From assembly GCA_004154925.1 (NCBI GenBank), contig QJNS01000306.1, positions 18,884-82,883 of the forward strand: a stretch of 64,000 nt of DNA, read 5' to 3'. The notes under the pieces are model-generated. The model saw only the letters and a program-made list of their open reading frames with translations, did no database searches and was not told where the DNA came from. Shown in pieces: positions 40,101 to 51,457 of the stretch (position 1 is its first letter; the number at the start of each line of letters is the position of its first letter). This DNA is from Monosporascus cannonballus (taxonomy: Eukaryota > Ascomycota > Sordariomycetes > Xylariales). Both the position numbers and the translations under genes were made by a program.

Positions 40101-40256
40101 GCGAAAAAGACAAGGCTTTTTGTTTTTCGGATTCCATTCCAGTATCCAGATTATTAGGGACCTGGTAAATGGGCTATTCGATTTATTTACTCGTAAATAT
40201 AATATCGGCGATATTGCTCCGAATTTAACGGCACTATTAAACAAAAACTTGTAACG

Positions 40257-40632
40257 TATAATAGCTAAACGGTTTAACCAACTATTAAATTTTAATTATA
40301 CAGATTTATATTAAAAAAAATAACGTAAAAAATTTAATAATAAATATAATAATCGTATTACGTTTCGTAATACCAAAAATGCCTTAATTAACGATATTAT
40401 ATTGCAAACTAAAGTTATCTAAATTATAGAAATAATAAGCGTATATATCCTTTTTCTTCTTGGCTTAATCACTTATGATCACATAGCTAATAATGATCAT
40501 AATTATTTGGGATCACCGATGATCACTAATGATCACCGGCTTGGCAGTGATCACCGTCACGTGACCCGGGAGGTGGCTCGTGTGATCCTTGTCTGACCGT
40601 TTCTTAAGGCCAAAGCCTATTGAGTCGTAACA
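40257..40632 (-). repeat. LTR (5' in element orientation) of the full-length Gypsy element
   Basis: Starts TATAATAGCTAAACGG (RIPed TGTGACGACTAGGCGG) and ends GAGTCGTAACA. Its last 170 bp (40,460-40,632) are barely mutated and contain several GATCAC/GTGATC words (for example 40,476-40,548), giving local inverted pairs. Confidence 0.85.
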
Positions 40633-40637
40633 GCAGA

Positions 40638-43600
40638 GGATAAATAATAAGTTTTATCCGGATATTAGCTAAATAATTATTTTGGCTGGTGTTTATATAT
40701 AATTTTAAGACGGCGTAGCTTTTCCGTTTATTTAACAAAATACGCCTTGTTTTAATATTATTTTGCTTTTTTTAATTATTTTTTCCGGATTCGAATTAAA
40801 CTTTTCGTTTTTATTTTCGTTATATACGAATATTTGCGGTTTTTGAAAATAAATAAAATCGAGGGATAAGGCCGCCGTATCTGAGAAAATTTAACGGACT
40901 AACCGCTTTATTATTTTAATTATAAAATCAATAGATTTAATATTTTTTATTATGAAAGTAACGCATTTGCCGTAAATATATTAAAATTTAACAATTATTT
41001 ACGAGTAATACGAAAAAGAATACGTATATTATTAATGTAAATATATTGATAAAAAAATATAATAAAAGTAGTTTTAATAACGTTTTGTAAAGTTTTAATA
41101 ATTAATCGATAAAATCGGAAATCCATTCCGCTAGGTAAACCTTAAGTAATTTCCTATATAAAACGTTAAAATAAAACTTTTGGCATTAAAAGGTTAAAAT
41201 CTTTTTAATATTTGTGGATTTTTTAAATCGAAACGGCTTATCAAAAATTTAATTACAAAAACTTAATTAATAAGCCTTAAAATACTTATTATTAGGTTTT
41301 TATCGTTTAAACCTTTTAACCGTGCCGGTTATATCCGTAAAAGTTTTTTTTAGTTATCGGCTTAATTTTATTTTTATTCTCAAGTGTATTTTTGATTTTA
41401 AATAAATATTTACTTTTAACGTTTTTGGTTTGTAAAATTGGGTCCAGTTATAAATCAAAATTAATATATCAATTAATACGCGCATTAATACAGTAATTAA
41501 TATAAATATTAACATACGAATTTTTACGCGCGTTATAACGAAAAAATTACTTGTTATATTTAAAATTATAATATTAAAATTAAAATTAATATTAAAATTA
41601 ACGAAAAATTATACTTGTATCAAATTTTAACCGTATAAACACTTGTATTATATTATATATAATATAAACAAAACGAAATAAATAATATCAAGATATTTTA
41701 AATAAGTTTTATATAAATCTATTTTTTAAAAAAAACTTTTGTTCTTAATTTAGAAAATGTATATACGCGTATAACAAAACTTATATAATAAATAATGCTT
41801 CAAAATTTAAAAAACCTAAATTTAAACGAAGTTTAATATTTTAAAAAGATTGTAATAATAAATTATAATAAAATAAAAGAAATTAATTAAAATAAAGTTA
41901 ATAAATAAAATATTATTAAACGAGAATTATATATCCGAATATGCTATAACGAATTAAATTACGTTATATGTATTACTTAGTAATATATTAATTAATTGAT
42001 TAATAATATATTTACTATTTTTAATATATGTTTTCGAACAGATTATAATAAGTTTTCAGAATTTTCGTAAACTTTCTTTTTCAGTATATTTGTTGATTTA
42101 ATTATAACGTTTTGAAATTTCGTTTATTTTCTGGCGCTTAAATTAACTAAAAACGTTAATAAGCCAGGTTTTTGCTATACGATAATCTTATCATAAATTT
42201 GCTGCCTTAATAAAAAACCAGTTATACTCGGCATTATTCCGTTATTAATTTAAAATATAGCCGTTTGAAAAATGGGTTAGGAATTATTGATTTCGTTAAT
42301 AACGGAAACAGCATAAATAACGGTTAAACCTTATTTTTTCGAAAACTTCGTATAAAAAGCTTTCTCGATTTTTTTTTACCGACATTTTGCAGTTTGAATA
42401 AATTTATCGTTTTTGATATAATGGTACCAATTATTCGGCAATAAATTTTCTTGCGTATTTCGTAAATAAATACAATAAAAAGGCTAATTCGGAATATGAA
42501 GTATTTTAATTCGAAACGGTTATCCGAATAAATTAATTTAGCTTAATTTTACGTTCGCTTTATAAATACGGTAATAACCTATATATAAAGATAATTATGA
42601 GCAAATACAGCTAGATCAGAAAAGGTTATTTTTATCTTACGTCAAATATAAAAACATTTTGGTTAAAAGTAAATTTACGTATTAATTAACGCATTAATCC
42701 CCGTATTCGAAAGCTTATATAACTTACGTATTTCTAGATAATATTTAACAATTTGTTTCTAAAGTTAACTGTTATCGGAATTTGATAAATTCGAAAAAAT
42801 ACGCTATTAAATATTAATAAAAGCATTATCGGAAAAAGGAGAAAATAAGATAATGCGAAAAAAATAAATACCTTTTAAGAAATTTTAATGCTTTCGTTTA
42901 TAATTTTCGATAAATTTCGATTAATACGCGGTCGGCAAAATAATTTCATTACATTATTTTTTATATTTTTTGCAATAAAACCTATAAGTACGTTCAAAGT
43001 AATAAATCGCTTTATCGCGAAAAAAATCGTTTATAAACGATTAACCTGAAAACGTTTTTTATTTATCAAAATAAAATTTTATTCCAAATTCAATAAAATA
43101 TATAAAAATATAACGAAAATAAACTAATATTTGTTATTTTTAAAAGCTTTATCGATATAAACCTGATAAAACTTAAAATAATTTTACACGATTCGAAATA
43201 ATCGTTTAAGGTAAGATTATAAAACAAAAATAAAATTCGATTTTATATATAAATTTCGTATTTACGAAAATATGTTTTTATATTTTTAAACTTTGTAAAA
43301 ATATAATTATAATTCGCATTTCTTTCGAAACGTTAAAAAAGTTTATTAATAAGAAAAACGGCTTATAAATATTGATCAAATCATCGATAATATCCTAAGT
43401 AATTTCTGTAATTTCGAAACAAATTTTCTTTTTACGACGTATGTAATTCTCGATTATAGATCTTAATCGACGAGCTCGAATAAATATATACCACGGAGCT
43501 TTAACGAGTCTTTACGTTACGAATAACCTACAATAATTTTGAGATATTTAAAATACTTTTTTTTTAAAAAAAATAACCTATACACGTTTAAACCTTTACT

Positions 43601-46600
43601 AGCGTTCGGTATTAAGATTAATATATATTGCGAATCATCTAATCCAAATTAACCAAAGGATTAGTACGAAAATGAATGCGAAAATTAGTATGACGTTGTT
43701 AGCGAGACAACAAAGATTAACGTACTTCTATTACTATACGATTAGCCGTATCGAATTTGATTTATTTGATTTTAGTTATCTTTTTTTTCGTCTTTTTTCA
43801 TTTCTAAGCCCGTTTAATTTTCTGTATTTACGTTATTTATATTTTTTAAGCGTTTGAAAAACGTCTGTAAATATTCTATAAGAAATGCGAAAAATAATAG
43901 AAATAATTTGCTTTTTTTATCTATTTTTATTTTTGCTTATTCTTTCTTATATATTTCTGAAAATGCTTTATGCCGAAATTCGTTTCGCTATCCGCTATTT
44001 TAACTTGGACTTTTATATAAAATCCGTATTTTTGTAACGCTTCGTATAATATTCCAATATTTGATTTTCTTTTATTATTTTTATGTAGGTAAATATTAAT
44101 TAAATAGTATTTAAGTATTTAGTTTTTGTTAATCAAATAAACATATATATTTTGGAAAACTTATATTAAATTAGGGGAAATCCAAACGTTATTAATCACC
44201 GAAATATAAGATTTGGGAGGAAATCTTTATAATTCCGACCATACGACCTTATTTACGTAATTTTCATATCTGTCCTTAAACGTACGGGAATTTGGGAAAT
44301 TATAAGTAAGGTATATATGCCGGACCTAATTAATGAAATACGGATTTTCGACAGCATTAAAAAAACAAGTATAAACTGGTCCATATTTTAATTATATAAC
44401 GATTATTTTCGAATAAAATTCCGATAACATTAAACGAATATTATTAGATTATAATTAGTACAATAATTCATACAATAAATAACGCGTATTAAGAAATCTT
44501 AGTTATAATAAATTTTATAACAGCTTAATTTTCTTGATATCCGGTTAATTTTTTTTACATAATTTATTCTTTATATAAATTTTTAATAAAATAATATCAT
44601 AATTATTTTTGTTCGACTTCGGATATATCTGGATTTTATAGTAAGATTAACACATTATTATTAATTAACTTATTTTTAAAATTACGTTGTAAAGCTAGCC
44701 CTGTTAATATTAAGGTTTTTAATTAAAAACGAAGATTCTTTAAAAGAAATACTTAGTTTATACTATTATCGAAAGCAGCTTTTTTGGAAATTACGGCCGT
44801 CGTATAAATCACGTTTTAAATATTTCGGCGTTTTCCCTTGTATAAATATAATATATTAAAATACCAAATCATAAAAATAATTCGAATTTTTTCGTATATT
44901 ATTCTAAGACTATAAGTTAAATGTTTGTTATATTGGAGATTTAATTTTTTTTCACGTATTTATTACGGAATTTATTGTTATCCGATTCGTTAAAATCTTC
45001 TTTCTTTCCATAATTAGATTTGTTTCTTAATTTTCAGTTACTTTTTTTGTAATTCGTTTTATCGAATATGTAATTAATTTCAAATTTCTTCCCGTTTTCG
45101 ATATTAGGTTATTTTCTAAATTTAGGTTTGCCTTTATTTTTGCCTTCGTTTTTATATTTATCATATGAGGCATTATTTAATTCCCGTAATTAATTTTCCA
45201 TTTCGACAGTTTTTTCGTCGATCGTAATTGAGCTAAAAAACGCAATAAAACACCGTAACATTTTGTGATATTAAATTCGAATAATAGTTTAATTATGTTG
45301 CTAATTGTGGTATTAAATATAACCTTATATAGTTAATATTTTGCAAGTAAAGAAATTAATATTTTAAAAATAAGAAATTTAATACGTTAAAAATAGAAAA
45401 TTAATACAGGCGGAAACTTAAAGATAAAATTCAAATAAGATATATACGTGAAATAATGCAACGAGATTGTTTATTATCCGAATTATTTACTTGGCATTTA
45501 TTTTATTCCAGCTTTTTCGGATAAATTTTAAAAGTTTATTATTATTTTTTCTTTTAAATTTCTCGCGCCTCATATAATCAAAATACTATTCCTAATAAAT
45601 AAAGCCATATTTCGTTTATGTTACGTATTAGACGATATTATAAAAAAGACCTTAATTAACCGTAATAATATACGGTTTAATCGTCCTACAAATTTATCCG
45701 TTATCTTTATTATTATTATTCTTACAATTCTTAACAATAATAATCTTATTCTGTTTTAAAATAAAATTTTTATTCCAGGAATTCGAATAACAAAAGTAAT
45801 TAAATTATTCCGATAATAACCGCCGATTACTTTTACTAAATAAAAGCAAATCTCGAAAAAAAGTGTTTACGGTCGCCAAATACAAAAGAAAGGTTAAAAT
45901 ACAAGATCGGTATCGTTATTTAAATTAGGAAATAAATTATGAATTGCAAAATTAATATATTAATGAACACGATTTTAATTTTAAAAATTTATGGTTTTAT
46001 ATAAAATTAAATAATTTCAGAAATTATATACCGCGCTAATTTATAGCATTCCTTTAAGCTTGTAATCCGGTAAATCATATTTAATGTACGATCGAAAAAC
46101 GATTTTAATATTTAGTGATTCGCGTTAAAGATATTATAAAAAACCTCGAAAAATAAATTAATTACGTAATTTACTAAGAATAACTTTTATGTGATTTATG
46201 TGATTTATGTGAAAAAAAGTATTATTTATTTAAAAGATTTTCGTTTATTTACATAAATTTAAGATTTTTTTCTAATATCGTATAATAAATAGAACGTGTT
46301 TCTTTAATAAAAAAGTTTACTCGAAATTTAGCCGGGATTTTTTTTAAGTAAGTTAATTGCATATATACTTATTTAATTTTCTTTTAATTTATTTACCAAG
46401 TACCAAATTTCCGTTTTAGTGCATTTTTATCATATAATAAGATATTTACATTATTTTTTTATATTTTTAATCGTATTTAAAATGCCATAATAATTTTGAT
46501 ACTTATAATTAATTTAAAGTAAGTACTATGATAAATAAAAGATTATTCCTCTTTACGCCGTAAATATTAATCTAAGGTATACATAAACCGTATTCCCGAT

Positions 46601-48600
46601 GTAATACGTATTAATTTTCGTATTAATCGATATTTTATTATATTTACCATAATATTAGTTTTCGAAAAAAATAATGGTAAACTTTTTCGCAAATATTGTA
46701 AATACGAAGACGCGCTTTTAAGTTATAAATATACTGCGAAAACGCAAAATCGAAACGAAAAATTCCTTCGTAAAAATCCTAATAAAAAGGCCGTAAAAAA
46801 TGCTCACCAAGTATTATAAGCTAAAATTTGCCATAATAAAGCGGCTTAAGATAAAAAATACCTCGAATCGGACCTTATTATTTAAGATAAAGTTCACAAA
46901 AACATTATAAATACCTCTAATAATTTATTATAAATTCTGTTTTCAGCAACGTATTAATTTTTATGTTAATTATTTTTGATCGTTTACAGACCAAATATTT
47001 TAAATATTTTATAATTTAATATAAAAGTCGTATAAAATTACGTTCTAATATATTAAAAGTGGTTATAGGTAATTTCGATTAGTTATTTTATGAATTCTTT
47101 AATTTAAATATTAATTTGCTATAGGTGTCGGTTAATAAAAAAAATATAAATTTGTTCCCGAAAACAAACTTTCCAAAAACAAATAAATTATCTTATTATT
47201 ATGGGATAATACGAGCCGCCCTTATATTTATTTCTCGAAGTTCGAAAATAAATTAATAATAATAATTAATAATGCGACATATATTATGACTGAAAAATAT
47301 GCTGAACTATTAATATTTATTTCGAATAAATTTAACGCTATATTGTCGATTATAAAAAACGTAAAAAAATTATTATTAGTTTCTTAGTTTGTTTTGAATT
47401 TTTACTTTTTTTATATATTTAATCGTAAGCTTAAGCATAACCTATATTCTAATTCGGCATATTTATATACGAAATAGTTTGCCAGAATAATTATTAATGT
47501 AATCGTAAAATATTGTTAGCGAAAACTGTTTTCGTTAAAATATAAGAATTTTGGTATTTTCGCCAAGTAACGGCAATTAATAAGTTAATTAATACGTAAA
47601 TTAATATATATATTCAGTATTAATTTAGTTTATAATACCAGTTATATTATGCTTATATTTATTATGTCAAATATTTTCAAATGCCTTTATAAATCTTATA
47701 TTGTAAGATCAAATAAAGTTTTTACTATTTGCGTAATAAAAATTTAATACTCGAAATTAAGTTAGGTATTTTTAATTTCATCTGTAACGAAAAAATAAAT
47801 AACGTTTGGGTTGTTTTTATTTTTTATTATTTATGCAATTTTAACAATATTCGTTTTTATATAACGGATAAAGAAAAAAAGTTCTTAATTAACTTTAGTA
47901 AATTTTAACTTTTCGATATTATAACTTAAAAAAATTATTTTTTCAAATAACAAATAAATTTAAATTACGTTTCCGGTTTTATAAATTCCGGTAAGCTAAT
48001 TATTTACATATTTTATTAATGTATTTTTTATATTAATATATATTTTTAACCTTATTTCAAAATATAAATTTTGTTATTTTAATTATTTCTCAAAAGCACT
48101 TTCTTATTTTCAGTTTACGATTATCGAAATATTGGGAAAAAAATTCTTTAATTATAATATCTGCAAATTTCGTAAATTTTACTTGCTTTATTTTCCCGGC
48201 TCGGTTTAATTTTAAAATAATGTAATAATGTAATAATTCGAAAAATCCGTTGTTTGTTTAGCTTTTAAAAGAAAAATAAAATTAATAATAATATTAATAT
48301 ATATCCCGAAAACTGTTTCGATTATTCTTAAAGTATTTGTAAATAACTTTCTTTTTAACGTATATTTGTTTAATTTATAAAACATAATAAATTAAATAAT
48401 TCGTTATTAATTTTGCTTAATTTATAAAGCAAGGCGATTATTACGCAAATTAATACGTATTTAATAATAATTTTGTTTTTAAAATAAATAGGAATTTTAA
48501 TTCGTTATATTTTAAAATTATTATAATTTTTATCTAATAGGTATTCGTAAGTAATTAGCTCGTAAGTAAATAATCGTAAGCAATTTTGAAAAAATACCAA
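40638..48600. repeat. 8-kb RIPed block with a retroelement gag trace
   Basis: AT-rich throughout, with stop-dense frames. The only recognisable trace is a zinc-knuckle-like minus-strand segment (44,750-45,240), which suggests a further, probably Copia-like, minus-strand element. The short frame at 43,672-43,857 is Phe/Tyr/Leu-rich and not convincing. Three tandem copies of TTATGTGA occur at 46,190-46,212. No LTR pair was found. Confidence 0.5.
44750..45240 (-). pseudogene. Retroelement gag zinc-knuckle and possible protease relic
   Basis: The minus strand reads DERTVEMENELRELNN, YKNEGKNKGKPKFRK, then DKTNYKKSD followed by KLRNKSNYGKK. G-K-T-N-H-K-K-S-D-C is a common form of the CCHC zinc knuckle in fungal retroelement gag proteins; here the Cys and His codons appear as Tyr or stop, as expected from RIP. 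Further on, FGILIYYIYTRENAEIF may correspond to a Copia protease start (D-S-G-x-x-x-H-I), but this is weak. Confidence 0.45.
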
Positions 48601-48612
48601 AACTATCTACGG

Positions 48613-48670
48613 TTACCCACTTACCGTCGTGGGTAGTCCGTGGGTACCCATTGGGTACCCATTGCAAACC
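48613..48670. repeat. GGGTACCC-rich edge of the AT-rich compartment
   Basis: Contains TTACCCACTTACCG, TCGTGGGTAGTCCGTGGG and two exact tandem copies of GGGTACCCATT (48,642-48,652 and 48,653-48,663), then GCAAACCCTAG. On the minus strand this reads TAGGGTTTGCAATGGGTACC, a plausible hAT-like terminus. Base composition changes abruptly here. Confidence 0.45.
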
Positions 48671-49077
48671 CTAGCTCCGGCAGTTTAAAGGGCCACATAT
48701 ATGTATAGCGAAGTCCCGCTGCATTGCCTCTTGACCATCCGTCGGGAAAGAATACTATACCTAGTCATGGCATATATGTTGCAGTGATGTCAGAGGAATT
48801 AAACACTGGAAACCCCATATTGCACTCCTTCTACCAGCCCTAACCACTCCCCTGGAAATCCTCAAGCTGTTGCGACAATCGCATATACAAGCTTCATCCT
48901 ACTAATTCCTTCTCTCACTCGCTTGAGGCCATCAAACACTCCTTCCAAGCCACCTTCGCAAGGTTGGGATGCGCAGCAATTTTTCCCCTCTTCAAAGAGC
49001 TACCTAGCAAGCTCCCAGAACCTGCCAACACATCAGTCCACGGACGCATAATAAAGCATAGCAGGGGGTTAGTCGGT
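48671..49077. other. Unique DNA without a recognised gene
   Basis: Normal composition. A weak open frame starting at 48,964 on the plus strand overlaps the dehydrogenase remnant and is not supported. The missing C-terminal part of that dehydrogenase was not found here. Confidence 0.5.
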
Positions 49078-50195
49078 TTACATTGCGTCGAACTCCAGAT
49101 CTTCCGGCTTGGCCGGGACGACCGCGTCGCCCATGTTGAACGTCTCTCCGGTAACGGTGTAGGCGAGAGTGGAGTGGCTCTCTACGTCATCCCGGGAATG
49201 GGTTACCGGGAGCAGGGAGTTGATCTTGGGGCCCCCCCCCCCCCCCCCGCGAGGAGATTGCCTCGCAGCAGATCTCAGGGGAAGCGCCTTCGGAAAGGCA
49301 GTCAAACGCGAGGGTCAGCTGGTCCCTAGTGTACTCATGGATCTGGCGCCTCGGTTAGTCTTTCTTAAGCTCTCCGACGTCCCCACTCCTGATGGATTCT
49401 TACGTTTTGCCGCATTGGGGATCCTTGTAGTTAAGGGCCTTGCTGGCCCCCAGGTTCTCCACAAACGGAAAGTTGCGCGGAGACCAGGTCGTGAGGACCT
49501 CGCAGCCGGACCTTATGCTCGTGTTAGCGCGGTGAATGTACTGCTACCGAGCCAAGAGGGGTTCTGCGTCACTGACAGCGAATTGAATAGCTAGACTTCC
49601 TGTAGCCGTGTTTCCACCATACACAAGAAGCGGAACGCCAGCTTTTCCTCGACCAGACAAAGGGAGCCCGAGGGTCTGGTAGAGACCCTGCCCAACCGTG
49701 GTGATACCCACGCCCATGGTTGCGGCTTGATCGTCGTTTAGGTTGTCTGGGATCTTCATCTGGAAATCCCCTTTGGCGACGGCATACTCTGTCACTCTCG
49801 TTTAGTCTTAGTCCTGAGATCCGGGGGCAGCTTACCAGCGAAACAACTGTCCTCCGGCTCCAGCGGCATTGCATCCATGGACGAAAGCTGCGATCCTGTC
49901 GCCTTGTTGCAATTCCTCTTCACCTTGGGCCCGACTTCCTCCACGATGCCGACGAAATCACGGCCGGCAGCGGTTCCGACAGGGCCAAGGGAATCGATAT
50001 GCTTCCTACAAGGTGATTAGGGGAAATCCCGGCTCCACAGAAAAGCACGTGGGCTCACCAATCCGTAGAGTTCAAGGCCGCCGTCTGGTTCACTTTGCAT
50101 AAAATATTGTCATTTCGAAGGTTAGGCAGCGGAACTTCTTGGATAGTTGCCTTTTTCTTCCCTAACATTTTAATCGCTCTCATTGTTGTCGCCAT
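49078..50195 (-). pseudogene. Trans-enoyl-reductase-like zinc-binding dehydrogenase (MDR family), damaged
   Basis: Start at 50,195 (MATTMRAIKMLGKKK, then IQEVPLP). The first exon ends at ALNSTDW; a GTGAGC...TAG intron leads to KHIDSLGPVGTAAGRDFVG and IVEEVGPKVK. A one-base shift near 49,925 is needed to reach LQQGDRIAAFVHG; a short intron (about 49,838-49,798) leads to TEYAVAKGDFQMKIPDN and the cofactor region VGITTVGQGLYQTLGLP / LVYGGNTATGSLAIQFA. Further exons give CEVLTTWSPRNFPFVENLGA and IHEYTRDQLTLAFDCLSEGA. A run of 17 C (49,232-49,248) then shifts the frame before LLPV...STLAYTVTGETFNMG, and the protein stops at EDLEFDAM, some 60-70 residues short of family members. Relatives act as stand-alone NADPH enoyl reductases for polyketide synthases or as quinone-oxidoreductase-like enzymes of unknown substrate. 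With two shifts and a lost C-terminus it is probably non-functional. Confidence 0.75.
49232..49248. repeat. 17-bp poly-C tract inside a coding remnant
   Basis: Seventeen C after GGGG (49,228-49,231). It encodes a Gly run on the minus strand and separates two reading frames of the dehydrogenase. Such tracts change length easily, in vivo and in sequencing. Confidence 0.85.
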
Positions 50196-51457
50196 GTTGA
50201 TTAGATGCGTCCAGAGTAGATGACTTGGAATCGATCTCTGTAGCTGAGCCGGTAGAGCATCTAGGACCTCGTCCTGGAACGTGAAGTCTAAATAAGAGAT
50301 CTTCCATGCTCCAGGGAAAGCGCCCGTGGCTCTCGAGCTGAATTTCTCCCGTTGATGCAGTGCTTCTCCCTACTCCGGGCCCCCACATGATACAGGCCTC
50401 CTGCCTACTGTGGCTGATCAGGGGAAGATCTCCTCGGAATTGACGCTGCCCTCGGTCCGAACTTTCACATTAAATAGACACTGTGTTTAGACACCTTCCA
50501 GCGAGCCGAATTATCCGCTAGGAACTCCAGAGGGCAGGAAAGCGTATCCAGGGCTTCGGTGAATGAAGCATGCCGTAGCGAGACGCGCCAGGCTAGCTTT
50601 TTCGGGAAGACCATCATGTAAATTTCTGCTTGTAGTGAACCAGGCTCGTGAAGTGGGCCACTTCGGGACTTGAATGCAGCGTCAAGCAACTTTGCATGGC
50701 ATATCCTGACGCGATCCCGTGGCAGGGGTATTTTTAGGGTTGGCCTAAAAAGTGAGTCGAGCACTTGTCAGCACTGCTACACGTCCAGAATACCCGTCTG
50801 TGCCTGTGTTCTAGCTGGTCGAGGAGAACTGCCCAACATGTCGCATACACAATATACTTTTTCCCTCAGTAGCGTCTCGGCCTCTTCACCCGCGACAGAG
50901 TTGATATTACTCGAGAGCTGATTGGATCCAACAAGAGTTTTAGACACTCGACTTTCAGGCGACGCGGACTGGTCTGCAGCCCATTAAGCTCTGCAGGATA
51001 CCGCCAGCTATTGCAGCAACCTGTACAAGCCGTCAATGGGAACATGCAGACTCACCGCATGATTGCTAGCCCAGCAGTTAGTCTCATGTGACTGGGGCAG
51101 ATAGAGAGCAATTAACAGACAGAAGAGGTTTGAAAAACTCCGATCACTGGTAACAGACAAAAGCGAGACGTCGGCCCCTCTGTGCAGAAAAAGACCACCT
51201 TAGACCTCTACCACAGGACCCGGCCACAGCGTAGGGACACAAGTGAATGTCTAATTAACAATCCAATGGAAATCAACATGAACACCTACATCCCACTATC
51301 ACTCAACATAGGTGGCCCATATGTACTCTAGTATATCTAGCCAAGATCTCAATATCTCTAGGTGTTTCCGTGGTTACCTTAGTAGAAAGAATAAGTGCGG
51401 CCTGCCCATAAAACAAAGCCAGCCCTTTGATACCTAGATCTGTCATATCTTCCACAG
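50196..51457. other. Intergenic stretch, two unrecognised minus-strand open frames
   Basis: Open frames at 50,170-50,388 (overlapping the dehydrogenase start in another frame) and 50,465-50,764 (99 codons, with EPGSLQAEIYMMVFPKKLAW) show no recognised family and no clear start or splice context. 50,800-51,457 shows nothing. This interval holds the dehydrogenase promoter and the 3' region of the transporter. Confidence 0.4.

Larger units (their letters stand above)
33774..40632 (-). mobile_element. Full-length RIP-degraded Ty3/Gypsy element
   Basis: 6,859 bp with LTRs of 374 bp (33,774-34,147) and 376 bp (40,257-40,632) and a target duplication GCAGG (33,769-33,773) / GCAGA (40,633-40,637), which differ by one RIP-type transition. 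A minus-strand purine tract (reverse of 34,148-34,162) borders the left LTR, and minus-strand domain traces run in order: gag region near 39,800-40,244, RT 37,020-37,170, RNase H about 36,290-36,440, integrase about 35,620-35,800. Stops interrupt all of them. It is the full-length relative of the gag-only element at 1,248-3,940, with which it shares the 38,480-38,680 segment. Confidence 0.85.

Noticed and set aside
40053..40254. Pair of overlapping open frames on both strands
   Set aside because: They lie in the gag end of the Gypsy element at 33,774-40,632; the minus frame is a gag remnant and the plus frame its shadow.
46190..46212. Three tandem TTATGTGA copies as a CRISPR or telomere-like array
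   Set aside because: Too short, no spacers, and not a fungal telomere repeat.
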